Assembly (NCBI GenBank): GCA_948465625.1
Contig: CAOJXM010000027.1
Span: 1 to 9,261, forward strand
DNA length: 9,261 nt
Reading direction: 5' to 3'
DNA from: an uncultured Clostridium sp.
Lineage (GTDB): Bacteria > Bacillota > Clostridia > TANB77 > CAG-508
Below the pieces are notes generated by a model that saw only the letters and a program-made list of their open reading frames with translations, did no database searches and was not told where the DNA came from. This document shows positions 1-7,389 of the stretch, piece by piece. Made by a program: the position numbers and the translations under genes. The stretch's first letter is position 1. Every line of letters begins with the position of its first letter.

Positions 1-1345
1 ATTGCAAAGAATTAATGTATTCTTTTATTTTTACAATGGACATATCGGTTAATTCATTAATGTTTTTATCTCCCACTTTTACTGCTAGACTTTCCTTTTT
101 TAACCTTGCGCCATGGCAAATCGGACACTCACTCTCACTCATATACATTTCGTAAAAGTCGCGCATACCTTGTGATTTTGTCTCATTGTATCTTCTTTCT
201 AGTGTTGGGATTACTCCTTCAAATGGTGTTTTAAATTTTCTTACCCCTGTTGCAGAAGCATATTCAAAATCAATTTCTTCTTTTCCTGTTCCATAAAGTA
301 TTTTCTCTAAAAATTCTTTTGGTAATTTCTTAATTGGCTTACTAATGTCTACCTTGTAATGTTTCGCAATGCTTTCAAAGTACATTTTGGCCATGGTATC
401 TCCTTTTTTCATGCTACTTGCACCAAATGCTTTTATCCCATCATATAAAGTTTTATCTCTATCTGGCACAATTAAATCTTCATCCATTCGCATCAAATAT
501 CCAATTCCTGTACAACTTGGACATGCACCAAATGGATTATTAAATGAAAACATTCTTGGTGATAATTCCTCAAAGCTAATGCCACAATCTGGACAAGCAT
601 AATTTTGGCTAAATAGCTTTTCTTCTTGTCCTACTATATCAATCAATACTAAGTTGTTTGCATGTTTTAACGCAATTTCTACAGATTCTGCTAAACGATT
701 TCTAATTTCTTCTTTTACCACTAGCCTATCCACAATAATTTCTACATTGTGTTTTTTCTTTCTGTCAATTTCTAAATCGTCTGTTAATTCTACCGTTTCT
801 CCATCGATTCTAGCGCGTACAAATCCTTCTTTTGAAAAGTCTTGTATTAGTTTGGTAAATTCTCCCTTTTTTCCACGGATAATCGGTGCTAATACTTGTA
901 TCTTGCTTCCTTCTTCTAAACTCATGATACTATCTACAATTTGGTCGATTGTTTGCTTTTCGATTTTTTTTCCACAATTTGGACAATATGGTACCCCAAT
1001 TCTGGCGTACATCAAACGAATATAGTCATAAATTTCGGTAACAGTACCGACAGTCGAACGTGGATTTTTAGAAGTTGTTTTTTGGTCAATGGAAATGGCT
1101 GGTGATAACCCTTCTATTAACTCTACTTCTGGCTTTTCCATTAAGCCTAAAAATTGACGTGCATAGGAAGATAAACTTTCTACATACCTTCTTTGTCCTT
1201 CTGCATACAAGGTATCAAATGCAAGTGATGATTTACCAGACCCTGAAAGACCTGTAATGACTACTAATTTATCTCTTGGAATTTCTAAATTAATATCTTT
1301 TAGATTATGTTCTTTTGCTCCCTTTATGATAATCTTATCATTCAT
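1..1345 (-). CDS. uvrA: UvrA, excinuclease ABC subunit A (N-terminal part, cut by window edge)
   Basis: UvrA is the ATP-dependent damage-recognition subunit of nucleotide excision repair; it works as a dimer that loads UvrB on DNA. The reading frame stays open from the ATG at 1345 to the left edge, giving 448 codons of a protein usually about 940 long. Visible in order are: the first Walker A (GLSGSGKSS, about 32-40) followed by the typical LYAEGQRRYVESLSSYARQF stretch; a CPNC pair after MYARIGVPY; the zinc module with C251/C254 (CPDC) and C275/C278 (CPSC) around SPRMFSFNNPFGACP; and ECPICHGARLKKESLAV near the edge. The spacing matches the family, so the part seen is intact. An AGGGGG ribosome binding site (1357-1362) lies 11 nt before the ATG. 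It is transcribed divergently from serS. No LexA-type operator is apparent in its upstream region. The identification is very secure. Confidence 0.97.
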   Translation of the reverse strand, partial: MNDKIIIKGAKEHNLKDINLEIPRDKLVVITGLSGSGKSSLAFDTLYAEGQRRYVESLSSYARQFLGLMEKPEVELIEGLSPAISIDQKTTSKNPRSTVGTVTEIYDYIRLMYARIGVPYCPNCGKKIEKQTIDQIVDSIMSLEEGSKIQVLAPIIRGKKGEFTKLIQDFSKEGFVRARIDGETVELTDDLEIDRKKKHNVEIIVDRLVVKEEIRNRLAESVEIALKHANNLVLIDIVGQEEKLFSQNYACPDCGISFEELSPRMFSFNNPFGACPSCTGIGYLMRMDEDLIVPDRDKTLYDGIKAFGASSMKKGDTMAKMYFESIAKHYKVDISKPIKKLPKEFLEKILYGTGKEEIDFEYASATGVRKFKTPFEGVIPTLERRYNETKSQGMRDFYEMYMSESECPICHGARLKKESLAVKVGDKNINELTDMSIVKIKEYINSLQ

Positions 1346-1390
1346 TTTTTATTAAGCCCCCTATTGATGTATTCTCTACATATGGTACTT

Positions 1391-1419
1391 ATTTTATCCT
1401 ATTATTTTTACTTTGTCAA
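1391..1419 (-). promoter_or_regulatory. sigma-A promoter of uvrA
   Basis: Read on the minus strand, a perfect -35 box TTGACA (1414-1419) is followed by 17 nt and a -10 box TAAAAT (1391-1396). This predicts a start near 1384 and a 5' UTR of about 38 nt to the uvrA ATG. No GAAC-N4-GTTC-like LexA box overlaps it, so uvrA may be largely constitutive here; that last point is inference. Confidence 0.85.
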
Positions 1420-1477
1420 GATTTTTTGCGAATTTTTGTTTTGTAATGATGGTAAGTACGCTTTTTCCATTTTTTAC

Positions 1478-1506
1478 TTGTTTTTTTCTAAAAACTGTGA
1501 TAAAAT
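1478..1506 (+). promoter_or_regulatory. sigma-A promoter of the serS-engB operon (extended -10)
   Basis: TTGTTT (1478-1483), a 17-nt spacer and TAAAAT (1501-1506) form the promoter, with an upstream TG at 1498-1499 that makes an extended -10 element. The predicted start is near 1513, leaving a leader of about 70 nt before serS. The promoter faces away from the uvrA promoter; 58 bp separate the two -35 boxes. Confidence 0.75.
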
Positions 1507-1527
1507 AAGCCATATAAAAGACAAGTT

Positions 1528-1557
1528 AAAAAGTCCTTATCTGATAGGGACATTTTT
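1528..1557 (+). promoter_or_regulatory. leader hairpin with T-run upstream of serS
   Basis: In the serS leader AAAAAGTCC (1528-1536) can pair with GGAC and a TTTTT run (1548-1557, one bulged A at 1552). The core stem GTCCTTA/TAGGGAC has one G-U wobble and a 5-nt loop. It has the shape of a small intrinsic terminator placed before the gene, so it could act as an attenuator or simply as a 5' stability hairpin. It is not a T-box: there is no room for the specifier stem and no AGGGTGG-like T-box sequence. Its function is unproven. Confidence 0.4.
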
Positions 1558-1570
1558 ATATAGAGCAAAT

Positions 1571-1575
1571 GGAGG
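1571..1575 (+). promoter_or_regulatory. ribosome binding site fixing the serS start
   Basis: GGAGG at 1571-1575 lies 8 nt before the ATG at 1584. The in-frame upstream ATG at 1569 overlaps this site and has no site of its own, so 1584 is the start. The resulting N terminus, MLDLKFVRENPDLV, is the typical SerRS beginning. Confidence 0.9.
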
Positions 1576-1583
1576 TAATCGAT

Positions 1584-2870
1584 ATGTTAGATTTAAAATT
1601 TGTAAGAGAAAATCCTGACTTAGTAAAGGAAAACATGAAAAAGAAATTTCAAGACCACAAACTACCTTTGGTCGACCAAGTATTAGAATTAGACACCAAA
1701 AATCGTGAAGTAAAATTAGCTGGAGATGATTTACGTGCAAGTCGTAATTCCTTAAGTTCTCAAATTGGTATATTAATGAAAAATGGAAAAAAAGAAGAAG
1801 CAGAAGTCATCAAAGCAGATGTTAGTGCCATCAACCAAAAATTAATCGAAAACGAAAAATTAGAAAGTGAATATGCTAGTAAAATAAAAGAAATCATGAT
1901 GAAACTTCCTAATATCATTGACTCTACTGTGCCAATTGGTAAAGACGATAGCCAAAATGTAGAAGTACAAAAATACGGAGACCCTGTTGTTCCTACTTAC
2001 GAAGTTCCTTATCATGCTGATATCATGGAAAGTTTTTGTGGTATTGATTTAGAGTCTGCTCGTAGAGTAAGTGGAAATGGTTTTTACTACTTATTAGGCG
2101 ATGTTGCAAGACTTCATTCTGCTGTTTTGACTTATGCTATAGATTTTATGATTGACAAAGGTTTTACTTATTGTATTCCTCCTTTTATGATTCGTTCAGA
2201 CGTTGTAACTGGTGTTATGAGTTTTGAAGAAATGGATGCTATGATGTATAAAATTGAAGGCGAAGATTTATATTTAATTGGAACCAGTGAGCATTCTATG
2301 ATTGGTAAATTTAAAGACCAAATTTTGCCAAAAGCAGAACTACCTTACACCATGACTTCATACTCTCCTTGTTTTCGAAAAGAAAAAGGGGCACATGGAA
2401 TTGAAGAACGTGGTGTTTACCGCATCCATCAATTTGAAAAACAAGAAATGATTGTTGTTTGTGAACCAGAAGATAGCTATAGCTGGTACAATAAAATGTG
2501 GTCCTATACGGTAGAATTATTTAGAAGTCTAGACATTCCTGTTCGTACCCTAGAATGTTGCAGTGGTGATTTAGCAGATTTAAAAGCAAAAAGTGTAGAT
2601 GTTGAGGCATGGAGCCCTCGTCAACAAAAATATTTTGAAGTTGGCAGTTGTTCTAATCTAACCGATGCACAAAGTAGACGTTTGGGGATTCGTGTAAAAG
2701 GCGAAAAAGGAAATTACTTTGCCCACACTTTAAACAACACTGTAGTTGCCCCACCTCGTATGCTAATCGCTTTATTAGAAAACAACTATCAAGAAGATGG
2801 TAGTATCTTAATTCCAAAAGTTCTACAACCTTATATGGGTGGAACCACAAAATTAGAAAAGAAAAAATAG
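1584..2870 (+). CDS. serS: seryl-tRNA synthetase (SerRS)
   Basis: This cytosolic class II aminoacyl-tRNA synthetase charges tRNA-Ser (and tRNA-Sec where present) with serine; 428 aa is the usual bacterial length. Residues 1-110 form the N-terminal domain with a long charged antiparallel coiled-coil arm (about 30-105), which grips the long variable arm of tRNA-Ser. The catalytic core shows the motif 1 region (GFTYCIPPFMIRSD, about 193-206), the serine-binding TxE as T234-S235-E236, motif 2 (CFRKEKGAHG...YRIHQFEKQE, about 263-288, with R265 and E267) and motif 3 (APPRMLIALLEN, R392). TSE and the APPR form of motif 3 differ from the common bacterial TAE and VGRT versions, but the key Thr, Glu and Arg remain. 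It is first in an operon with engB and the DUF4364-like gene; its TAG stop is 11 nt before engB. Confidence 0.97.
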   Translation: MLDLKFVRENPDLVKENMKKKFQDHKLPLVDQVLELDTKNREVKLAGDDLRASRNSLSSQIGILMKNGKKEEAEVIKADVSAINQKLIENEKLESEYASKIKEIMMKLPNIIDSTVPIGKDDSQNVEVQKYGDPVVPTYEVPYHADIMESFCGIDLESARRVSGNGFYYLLGDVARLHSAVLTYAIDFMIDKGFTYCIPPFMIRSDVVTGVMSFEEMDAMMYKIEGEDLYLIGTSEHSMIGKFKDQILPKAELPYTMTSYSPCFRKEKGAHGIEERGVYRIHQFEKQEMIVVCEPEDSYSWYNKMWSYTVELFRSLDIPVRTLECCSGDLADLKAKSVDVEAWSPRQQKYFEVGSCSNLTDAQSRRLGIRVKGEKGNYFAHTLNNTVVAPPRMLIALLENNYQEDGSILIPKVLQPYMGGTTKLEKKK

Positions 2871-2881
2871 AAGGAGAAATT

Positions 2882-3463
2882 ATGATTGTAAAGGAACCCA
2901 AATTTGAAGTTTCAGCCGTTAGTCCAAAGCAATATCCAAGTAATGGTTTAGCAGAAATCGTATTAGCTGGTAAATCCAATGTAGGAAAATCCTCTTTTGT
3001 TAACACCATGATTAACCGAAAAGCTTTAGCTAGAACCAGTAGTGAGCCTGGAAAAACCAGACAAATCAATTTTTATAACATCGACCAAAAATTCTATTTT
3101 GTCGACTTACCAGGATATGGTTATAGTAAAATGTCAAAAACAGAACAAGAAAAAGTAGGTAAATTTATAGAAGAATATCTCTTTTCACGCAAAAACATTG
3201 CCACCATTCTTTTATTAATCGATATTCGCCATAATCCAGGAGAAAACGACAAATTAATGTATGATTACATTGTCAATACTGGCTTGCCTTTCTTAATCAT
3301 TGCAACCAAAGCCGATAAAATTGCCATTACCAAGGTAGAAAGTTACCTTACTAACATTCGAAATTGTTTACAAGTTCCTGAAGATATCCTCATCCTTCCT
3401 TCTTCTTCTGAAAGGAAAATATACCAAGATGAGATTTGGCAACAAATTGAACAAGTCTTATAA
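2882..3463 (+). CDS. engB: ribosome biogenesis GTPase YsxC/EngB
   Basis: This small TRAFAC-class GTPase (YihA/YsxC/EngB) helps late assembly of the large ribosomal subunit and is essential in several Firmicutes. The 193-aa length is normal. G1 is GKSNVGKS (30-37), the G2 threonine lies in GKTRQ (T59), G3 is DLPG (75-78) within the family signature FVDLPGYGYSK, G4 is TKAD (142-145) and G5 is the SSS stretch near 174-176. There is no extra domain. An AAGGAG site 11 nt after the serS stop and the short gap show co-transcription with serS. All nucleotide-binding residues are present. Confidence 0.96.
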   Translation: MIVKEPKFEVSAVSPKQYPSNGLAEIVLAGKSNVGKSSFVNTMINRKALARTSSEPGKTRQINFYNIDQKFYFVDLPGYGYSKMSKTEQEKVGKFIEEYLFSRKNIATILLLIDIRHNPGENDKLMYDYIVNTGLPFLIIATKADKIAITKVESYLTNIRNCLQVPEDILILPSSSERKIYQDEIWQQIEQVL

Positions 3464-3486
3464 AGATTACAGTTAGGAGGTTTTGT

Positions 3487-4035
3487 ATGAAATTAGAAAC
3501 AGATAATGAAACATTAGCCGAAAATAAAGTGTTAATATTATACATATTAAGCAAAATGAATCGACCTATTACAAATGATAATCTTTTAAACCTTATTTTA
3601 AAAATACGAGATATGAACTACTTCTACTTTAAACAATTTATTGTAGATTTAATCGAAAACCGTTATGTGGTTGACTATGAAAAAAATGGAGAAATTGTAT
3701 ACGAAATTACCAAAAAAGGTAGAGAAACATTAGAACTAACCAATGATTTGCTACCTGGTATTATAAAACTACAAGTTGATAGCAATTTTAAAGAAAATCT
3801 ACGTTCTTTAGAAGACCAAGCTTCTGTTGTTGCAGAATTCACTCCAAATAGCGAAACTGATTTCATTGTAAAATGCAAAATCGTAGAACATAATACTGTC
3901 GTTTTTCAAGTACAAATTTCTGCTAATTCTAGAGAACAAGCAAAACTAATTTGTGAAAATTGGAAGAAAAACTCAGAAAAAATTTATCCAACTATTATTC
4001 ATATGTTTACTACAGATGAAAATCAAGAACAATAA
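3487..4035 (+). CDS. DUF4364-like winged-helix protein
   Basis: This 182-aa protein has no signal peptide and no membrane segment. Residues about 10-85 read as a winged-helix DNA-binding-like fold: LAENKVLILYILSKM, then PITNDNLLNLIL, a MNYFYFKQFIVDLIENRY recognition-like helix, and a wing ending in VYEITKKGRETLEL. The C-terminal half (about 100-178) is a mixed alpha/beta region. The LAENK...LYIL and MNYF...L motifs fit the clostridial family I remember as DUF4364; this match is from memory, not a search. Its role is not established; a transcription factor is plausible. A strong AGGAGG site (3475-3480) precedes the ATG, 23 nt after engB. It is the last gene of the operon, and its final codons lie inside the terminator hairpin. 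Confidence 0.78.
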   Translation: MKLETDNETLAENKVLILYILSKMNRPITNDNLLNLILKIRDMNYFYFKQFIVDLIENRYVVDYEKNGEIVYEITKKGRETLELTNDLLPGIIKLQVDSNFKENLRSLEDQASVVAEFTPNSETDFIVKCKIVEHNTVVFQVQISANSREQAKLICENWKKNSEKIYPTIIHMFTTDENQEQ

Positions 4036-4050
4036 GTCCTTGATTTTCTC
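4019..4050. terminator. bidirectional terminator between the DUF4364-like gene and upp
   Basis: AAAATCAAG (4019-4027) and CTTGATTTT (4039-4047) form a perfect 9-bp stem with an 11-nt loop. The right arm ends in a T-rich stretch on the plus strand, and the A-rich left arm provides the T-run in the minus direction. It serves the convergent serS operon and upp. The TAA stop of the plus-strand gene (4033-4035) is in the loop, so the left arm is coding. Confidence 0.8.
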
Positions 4051-4052
4051 TT

Positions 4053-4679
4053 TTATTTAATTCCAAAAATTCGGTCTCCTGCATCCCCTAATCCTGGTAC
4101 TATATATCCAATTTCATTCAAATGGTCATCAATATGTCCACAATAAATGTCTACATCTGGATATTCTTTTTGTAATCTTTCAATTCCTTCTGGAGCTGCA
4201 ATTAAGCACAAAAACTTAATCTTCTTCACACCATCTTCTTTCATCATTTTAATTGCATCACAGGCAGAACCACCTGTTGCAAGCATTGGGTCAACTAAAA
4301 TAACTTCTCTATCCTTGATATCTTTTGGCACTTTATAATAATAGCGAACAGGTTCTAATGTCTCTTCATTTCGGTACAATCCAATTACCCCTATTTTTGC
4401 ATTTGGAACCACTTTGGTAATCCCATTTGACATACCTAATCCTGCTCTTAAAATTGGCACAAATGTATATTTATCCTCATCTAAAAAGTTCCCTTGTGTC
4501 TTTCCCATTGGAGTTTCTATTTCTCTTTCATCTAATTTTGCATCTCTTAATGCTTCATAACATAAAAGCATTGCAATTTCCTCTGCTAATTCACGAAATA
4601 CTTTTGTTCCTGTTTCTATACTTCTTAAAATTGATATTTTGTGTTGTACTAATGGATGGTTTACTTCTACTACACTCAT
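4053..4679 (-). CDS. upp: uracil phosphoribosyltransferase
   Basis: This cytosolic enzyme of pyrimidine salvage converts uracil plus PRPP to UMP and diphosphate. The 208-aa length is normal for bacterial UPRT. The N terminus ([14 protein letters not shown]) is family-typical; PILRAGLGM is at about 75-83. The PRPP loop is [14 protein letters not shown] (about 126-139), and the uracil-binding C-terminal segment is [17 protein letters not shown] (192-208). No key residue is missing. An AGGAGG site lies 6 nt upstream of the ATG. No convincing promoter precedes it: a TAAAAT is present near 4716-4721 without a matching -35. Expression may come from the upstream ychF-aminopeptidase transcript reading through the repeat element. 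Confidence 0.97.
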   Translation of the reverse strand: MSVVEVNHPLVQHKISILRSIETGTKVFRELAEEIAMLLCYEALRDAKLDEREIETPMGKTQGNFLDEDKYTFVPILRAGLGMSNGITKVVPNAKIGVIGLYRNEETLEPVRYYYKVPKDIKDREVILVDPMLATGGSACDAIKMMKEDGVKKIKFLCLIAAPEGIERLQKEYPDVDIYCGHIDDHLNEIGYIVPGLGDAGDRIFGIK

Positions 4680-4726
4680 ACTATTTCCTCCTACATTTAT
4701 AATTTATTCACTACTATTTTAACAAT

Positions 4727-4775
4727 AAAGAATCGTCCCAACTGGTCCAAATGGGACCAAAAAGAACCGTCCCTA
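4727..4775. repeat. REP-like composite repeat between the aminopeptidase gene and upp
   Basis: Two direct copies of a 13-mer, AAAGAATCGTCCC (4727-4739) and AAAGAACCGTCCC (4761-4773), differ at one base and flank an inverted repeat TGGTCC (4743-4748) / GGACCA (4754-4759) with a 5-nt loop. A second fold that excludes the first pairs GTCCCA (4735-4740) with TGGGAC (4752-4757). The GC-rich unit stands out from its AT-rich surroundings. From memory, GGGACGGTTCTT-type units occur as dispersed short repeats in many clostridial genomes, sometimes linked to REP-associated tyrosine transposases; only one copy is visible here. The aminopeptidase stop codon (4773-4775) lies in its right end. It is not a classical terminator because no T-run follows either stem. 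Confidence 0.65.
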
Positions 4776-6158
4776 ATGAACCCAAAATGCTCGATATGCT
4801 TTATAAGCACAATAGATATCGAATTTGCTTGTTACTTCATATGGTGCATGCATTGATAATACAGGAATACCACAGTCGATTACGTCCATTCCTTTGTTGG
4901 CTAATATATAGGCTATGGTTCCTCCGCCTCCTACATCTACTTTTCCTAGTTCTGATACTTGGTATGGTATATTTTCTTTTTCAAAAATACCTCTTACTTC
5001 TGCTACATATTCTGCATTGGCATCCGATGCTCCTGATTTTCCCCTTGCTCCTGTATATTTGTTTATGCCAACTCCTTTTCCACAAAAGGCTGCATTGTTT
5101 CTTTCTGATACATTAGCATATAATGGGTCTAAACCTGCATCCACATCTGCTGATAGCATTTTAGAATGTCCAAATAATTTTTCTAGCACATTGTATCCAT
5201 TTTGTTTTGTTTTATTTAATAATTCCGATACAAATAAGTCAAACATATGAGATTCCATTCCAGTGTTTCCCATACTTCCAATTTCTTCTTTATCTGAGAA
5301 TATGGCTACTGCTGTTTGTGTGGTTTCTTTTACTTCTAATATCGCTCTTAAAGAGGTATAGGCACACACTTTATCATCTTGTCCATAACCTGCTACCATA
5401 CTTTTGTCAAATCCAAGACTTTTTGCATTGAATGCTGGCACAATTTCTAATTCTGAACTGGTAAAGTCAATTTCTTTCATTCCATATTTTTCATTTAAAA
5501 TTTGTAATATGTTTTGTTTTACTTTTTCTTTTATCTCCATATCTTTTTGAGGAATACTACCTACTAAAAGTGTTAAGTTTTCTCCATTGATGCCATCTTT
5601 TAGTTTTTTATCCATTTGCTCCATAGCTAAATGTGGTAATAAATCGGTTATGGTAAAGATTGGGTCTTGTTCGTCTTCTCCAATACTCACTTTTACCTTT
5701 TCTCCATTTGCTTTTACCACTACACCATGAATGGCAAGTGGAATCGCTGTCCATTGGTATTTCTTAATTCCACCATAATAATGTGTTTTTAAATAAGCAA
5801 ACTCATCTTCTTCATAAAGTGGATTTGGTTTTAAATCCAATCTTGGCGAATCTAAATGAGAACCAATTACACAAATTCCTTTTGCTAATTCTTCTTTTCC
5901 TACTACTGCTGCATACACACTTTTTCCACGATTGTTAAAATATACTTTATCGCCTACTTTTATTTCTTCTACTGTTTCAATATCTTTAAACTGATTTTTT
6001 TCTAGTACTTCTATTATAAATTCTACTGCTTCTCTTTCTGTTTTTGAATTGTTTAGAAAATACATATACTCTTCTGCAAATTTGAATATATTTTCAATCT
6101 CCTTCTCACTGGTATTTTCCCAACCATTTTTCCTTTCGTTTGTTAAACTTTCTTTCAT
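4773..6158 (-). CDS. apeA: M18 family zinc aminopeptidase (ApeA type)
   Basis: This probable cytosolic, dinuclear-metal aminopeptidase trims N-terminal residues from peptides. The 461-aa length and an N-terminal region with FAEEYMYFLNNSKTEREAV fit the 'aminopeptidase 1' branch of M18. Metal and catalytic motifs are visible in order: GSHLDSPRLDL (H101, D103), GYGQDDKVCAY (about 258-267), SDKEEIGSMG (E291/E292), SADVDAGLDP (D338/D340) and SMHAPYEVTSK (H437). The GGGGTIAYILA segment (410-420) is also typical. Its ribosome binding site GGAGGG (6169-6174) overlaps the ychF stop, and the gap is 15 nt, so the two genes are probably translationally coupled. The C terminus (KAYRAFWVH) ends at about the expected place, although its stop codon lies in a repeat element. 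No catalytic residue is missing. Confidence 0.93.
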   Translation of the reverse strand: MKESLTNERKNGWENTSEKEIENIFKFAEEYMYFLNNSKTEREAVEFIIEVLEKNQFKDIETVEEIKVGDKVYFNNRGKSVYAAVVGKEELAKGICVIGSHLDSPRLDLKPNPLYEEDEFAYLKTHYYGGIKKYQWTAIPLAIHGVVVKANGEKVKVSIGEDEQDPIFTITDLLPHLAMEQMDKKLKDGINGENLTLLVGSIPQKDMEIKEKVKQNILQILNEKYGMKEIDFTSSELEIVPAFNAKSLGFDKSMVAGYGQDDKVCAYTSLRAILEVKETTQTAVAIFSDKEEIGSMGNTGMESHMFDLFVSELLNKTKQNGYNVLEKLFGHSKMLSADVDAGLDPLYANVSERNNAAFCGKGVGINKYTGARGKSGASDANAEYVAEVRGIFEKENIPYQVSELGKVDVGGGGTIAYILANKGMDVIDCGIPVLSMHAPYEVTSKFDIYCAYKAYRAFWVH

Positions 6159-6173
6159 AATATCAATACCCTC

Positions 6174-7265
6174 CTATACATTAAATCTAAATAACACAAT
6201 ATCGCCATCTTGCATAATATACTCTTTTCCCTCTGAACGTAACAATCCTTTTTCTTTTACTGCATTCATAGAACCTTCTCTTATTAAGTCTTCATAACTT
6301 ACAATTTCTGCTCGTATAAATCCTCTTTCTATATCAGAGTGAATTTTTCCTGCTGCTTGTGGTGCTTTGGTTCCTTTTTTTATCGTCCAAGCACGTACCT
6401 CTGGTTCTCCTGCTGTTAAAAATGACATTAACCCTAATAAATCATAACTTGCTTTGATAACTTTATCTAAACCAGATTCTTCTAATCCTAATGCTTCTAG
6501 CATTTCTTTTTTATCCTCTTTTTCTAGACTTGCTAATTCTTCTTCTATTTTTACACAAAGTGGAATAACCGCTGCTTTTTCTGTTTTGGCATATTCTCTT
6601 ACTGTTTCTACATATGAATCTTTTTCATTGTTTTGTAATTGTTCTTCTGATACATTGGCTATGTATAGTATTGGCTTTAATGTCAATAAATATGCATCTT
6701 TTACCATATCTTTTTCTTCTTGATTTAATTCTAATGTTCTAGCTGATTTTCCTTCTTCTAATGTCTTTTTTATTTTTTCAAATAAATCAATTTCTGCTTG
6801 AAATTTTTTATCTGCTTTTAATTGTTTTCTTGCTCTGTCCAATCTTTTCTCTACTGCTTCAATATCTGCAAAAATCAACTCCAAATTAATGGTTTCAATA
6901 TCTCTTAACGGATTTACGTTTCCATCTACATGTACTACATTTGGGTCTTCAAAACATCTTACTACTTCTACAATACTATCTACCTCACGAATGTGTGATA
7001 AAAATTTATTTCCTAATCCTTCTCCCTTGCTCGCTCCTTTTACCAATCCTGCTATATCTACAAATTCGATAATGGCATGAGTTGTTTTTTGTGGTTGATA
7101 CATTTTGGTTAATTCGTCTAATCTTTCATCTGGTACTGGCACCACTCCTACATTTGGCTCAATCGTACAAAATGGATAATTAGCACATTCTGCTCCTGCA
7201 TTGGTAATAGCATTAAACATGGTACTTTTTCCTACATTGGGAAGTCCTACAATTCCTATTTTCAT
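6174..7265 (-). CDS. ychF: YchF/Obg-like ATPase 1 family protein
   Basis: YchF is a ribosome-associated P-loop protein of the Obg branch that prefers ATP; roles in translation and stress response are reported for the family. The 363-aa length is standard. The P-loop is GLPNVGKST (7-15), followed by the family signature ANYPFCTIEPNVG (28-40). G3 is DIAGLVKGA (70-78). The nucleotide-specificity motif is NVSE (204-207) in place of NKxD, as expected for an ATP-binding member. The conserved histidine after the switch region is H112 (VVHVDGNVNP). A coiled-coil (about 130-175) and a C-terminal TGS domain (about 280-361, ending YIMQDGDIVLFRFNV) complete it. An AAGGAG site precedes the ATG. It is the first gene of the minus-strand unit leading to the aminopeptidase and possibly upp. 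Confidence 0.97.
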   Translation of the reverse strand: MKIGIVGLPNVGKSTMFNAITNAGAECANYPFCTIEPNVGVVPVPDERLDELTKMYQPQKTTHAIIEFVDIAGLVKGASKGEGLGNKFLSHIREVDSIVEVVRCFEDPNVVHVDGNVNPLRDIETINLELIFADIEAVEKRLDRARKQLKADKKFQAEIDLFEKIKKTLEEGKSARTLELNQEEKDMVKDAYLLTLKPILYIANVSEEQLQNNEKDSYVETVREYAKTEKAAVIPLCVKIEEELASLEKEDKKEMLEALGLEESGLDKVIKASYDLLGLMSFLTAGEPEVRAWTIKKGTKAPQAAGKIHSDIERGFIRAEIVSYEDLIREGSMNAVKEKGLLRSEGKEYIMQDGDIVLFRFNV

Positions 7266-7297
7266 ATTGCTTTATCTCCTTTTTTCTGATTTGCTCT

Positions 7298-7326
7298 ATT
7301 ATATCAAACAAAATATAAAAAGTCTA
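7298..7326 (-). promoter_or_regulatory. sigma-A promoter of ychF
   Basis: On the minus strand TAGACT (7321-7326), a 17-nt spacer and a perfect TATAAT (7298-7303) precede ychF. The predicted start is near 7291, with about 26 nt of leader. It begins just after the T-rich tail of the upstream gene's terminator, so ychF starts as an independent unit. Confidence 0.75.
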
Positions 7327-7340
7327 TAAAAATTTCTTTT

Positions 7341-7375
7341 AAAAAATATTTGAAAGGGCACCATATGGTGCCCTT
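7341..7375 (-). terminator. intrinsic terminator of the 74-aa gene
   Basis: A perfect 22-bp palindrome (7354-7375, core GGGCACCATATGGTGCCC) lies 14 nt after the stop of the small minus-strand gene. In that direction it is followed by TTTCAAATATTTTTT. The strong stem plus T-rich tail is a classic intrinsic terminator, and it insulates ychF from its neighbour. Confidence 0.85.
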
Positions 7376-7389
7376 GGTTATTGCCCTTC

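Noticed and set aside
1569..1583. An in-frame ATG 15 nt upstream that would give SerRS five extra residues
   Set aside because: It overlaps the GGAGG ribosome binding site and has none of its own; the ATG at 1584 gives the standard N terminus.
4680..4726. A dedicated upp promoter (TTGTTA with TATAAA, or an isolated TAAAAT)
   Set aside because: The first would start transcription in the ribosome binding site; the second has no matching -35 at a suitable distance.
4053..7265. Several plus-strand open frames of 60-120 codons opposite upp, apeA and ychF
   Set aside because: They lie antisense to well-supported conserved genes, have no ribosome binding sites and encode Leu/Phe/Ser-rich sequence typical of antisense shadow frames.
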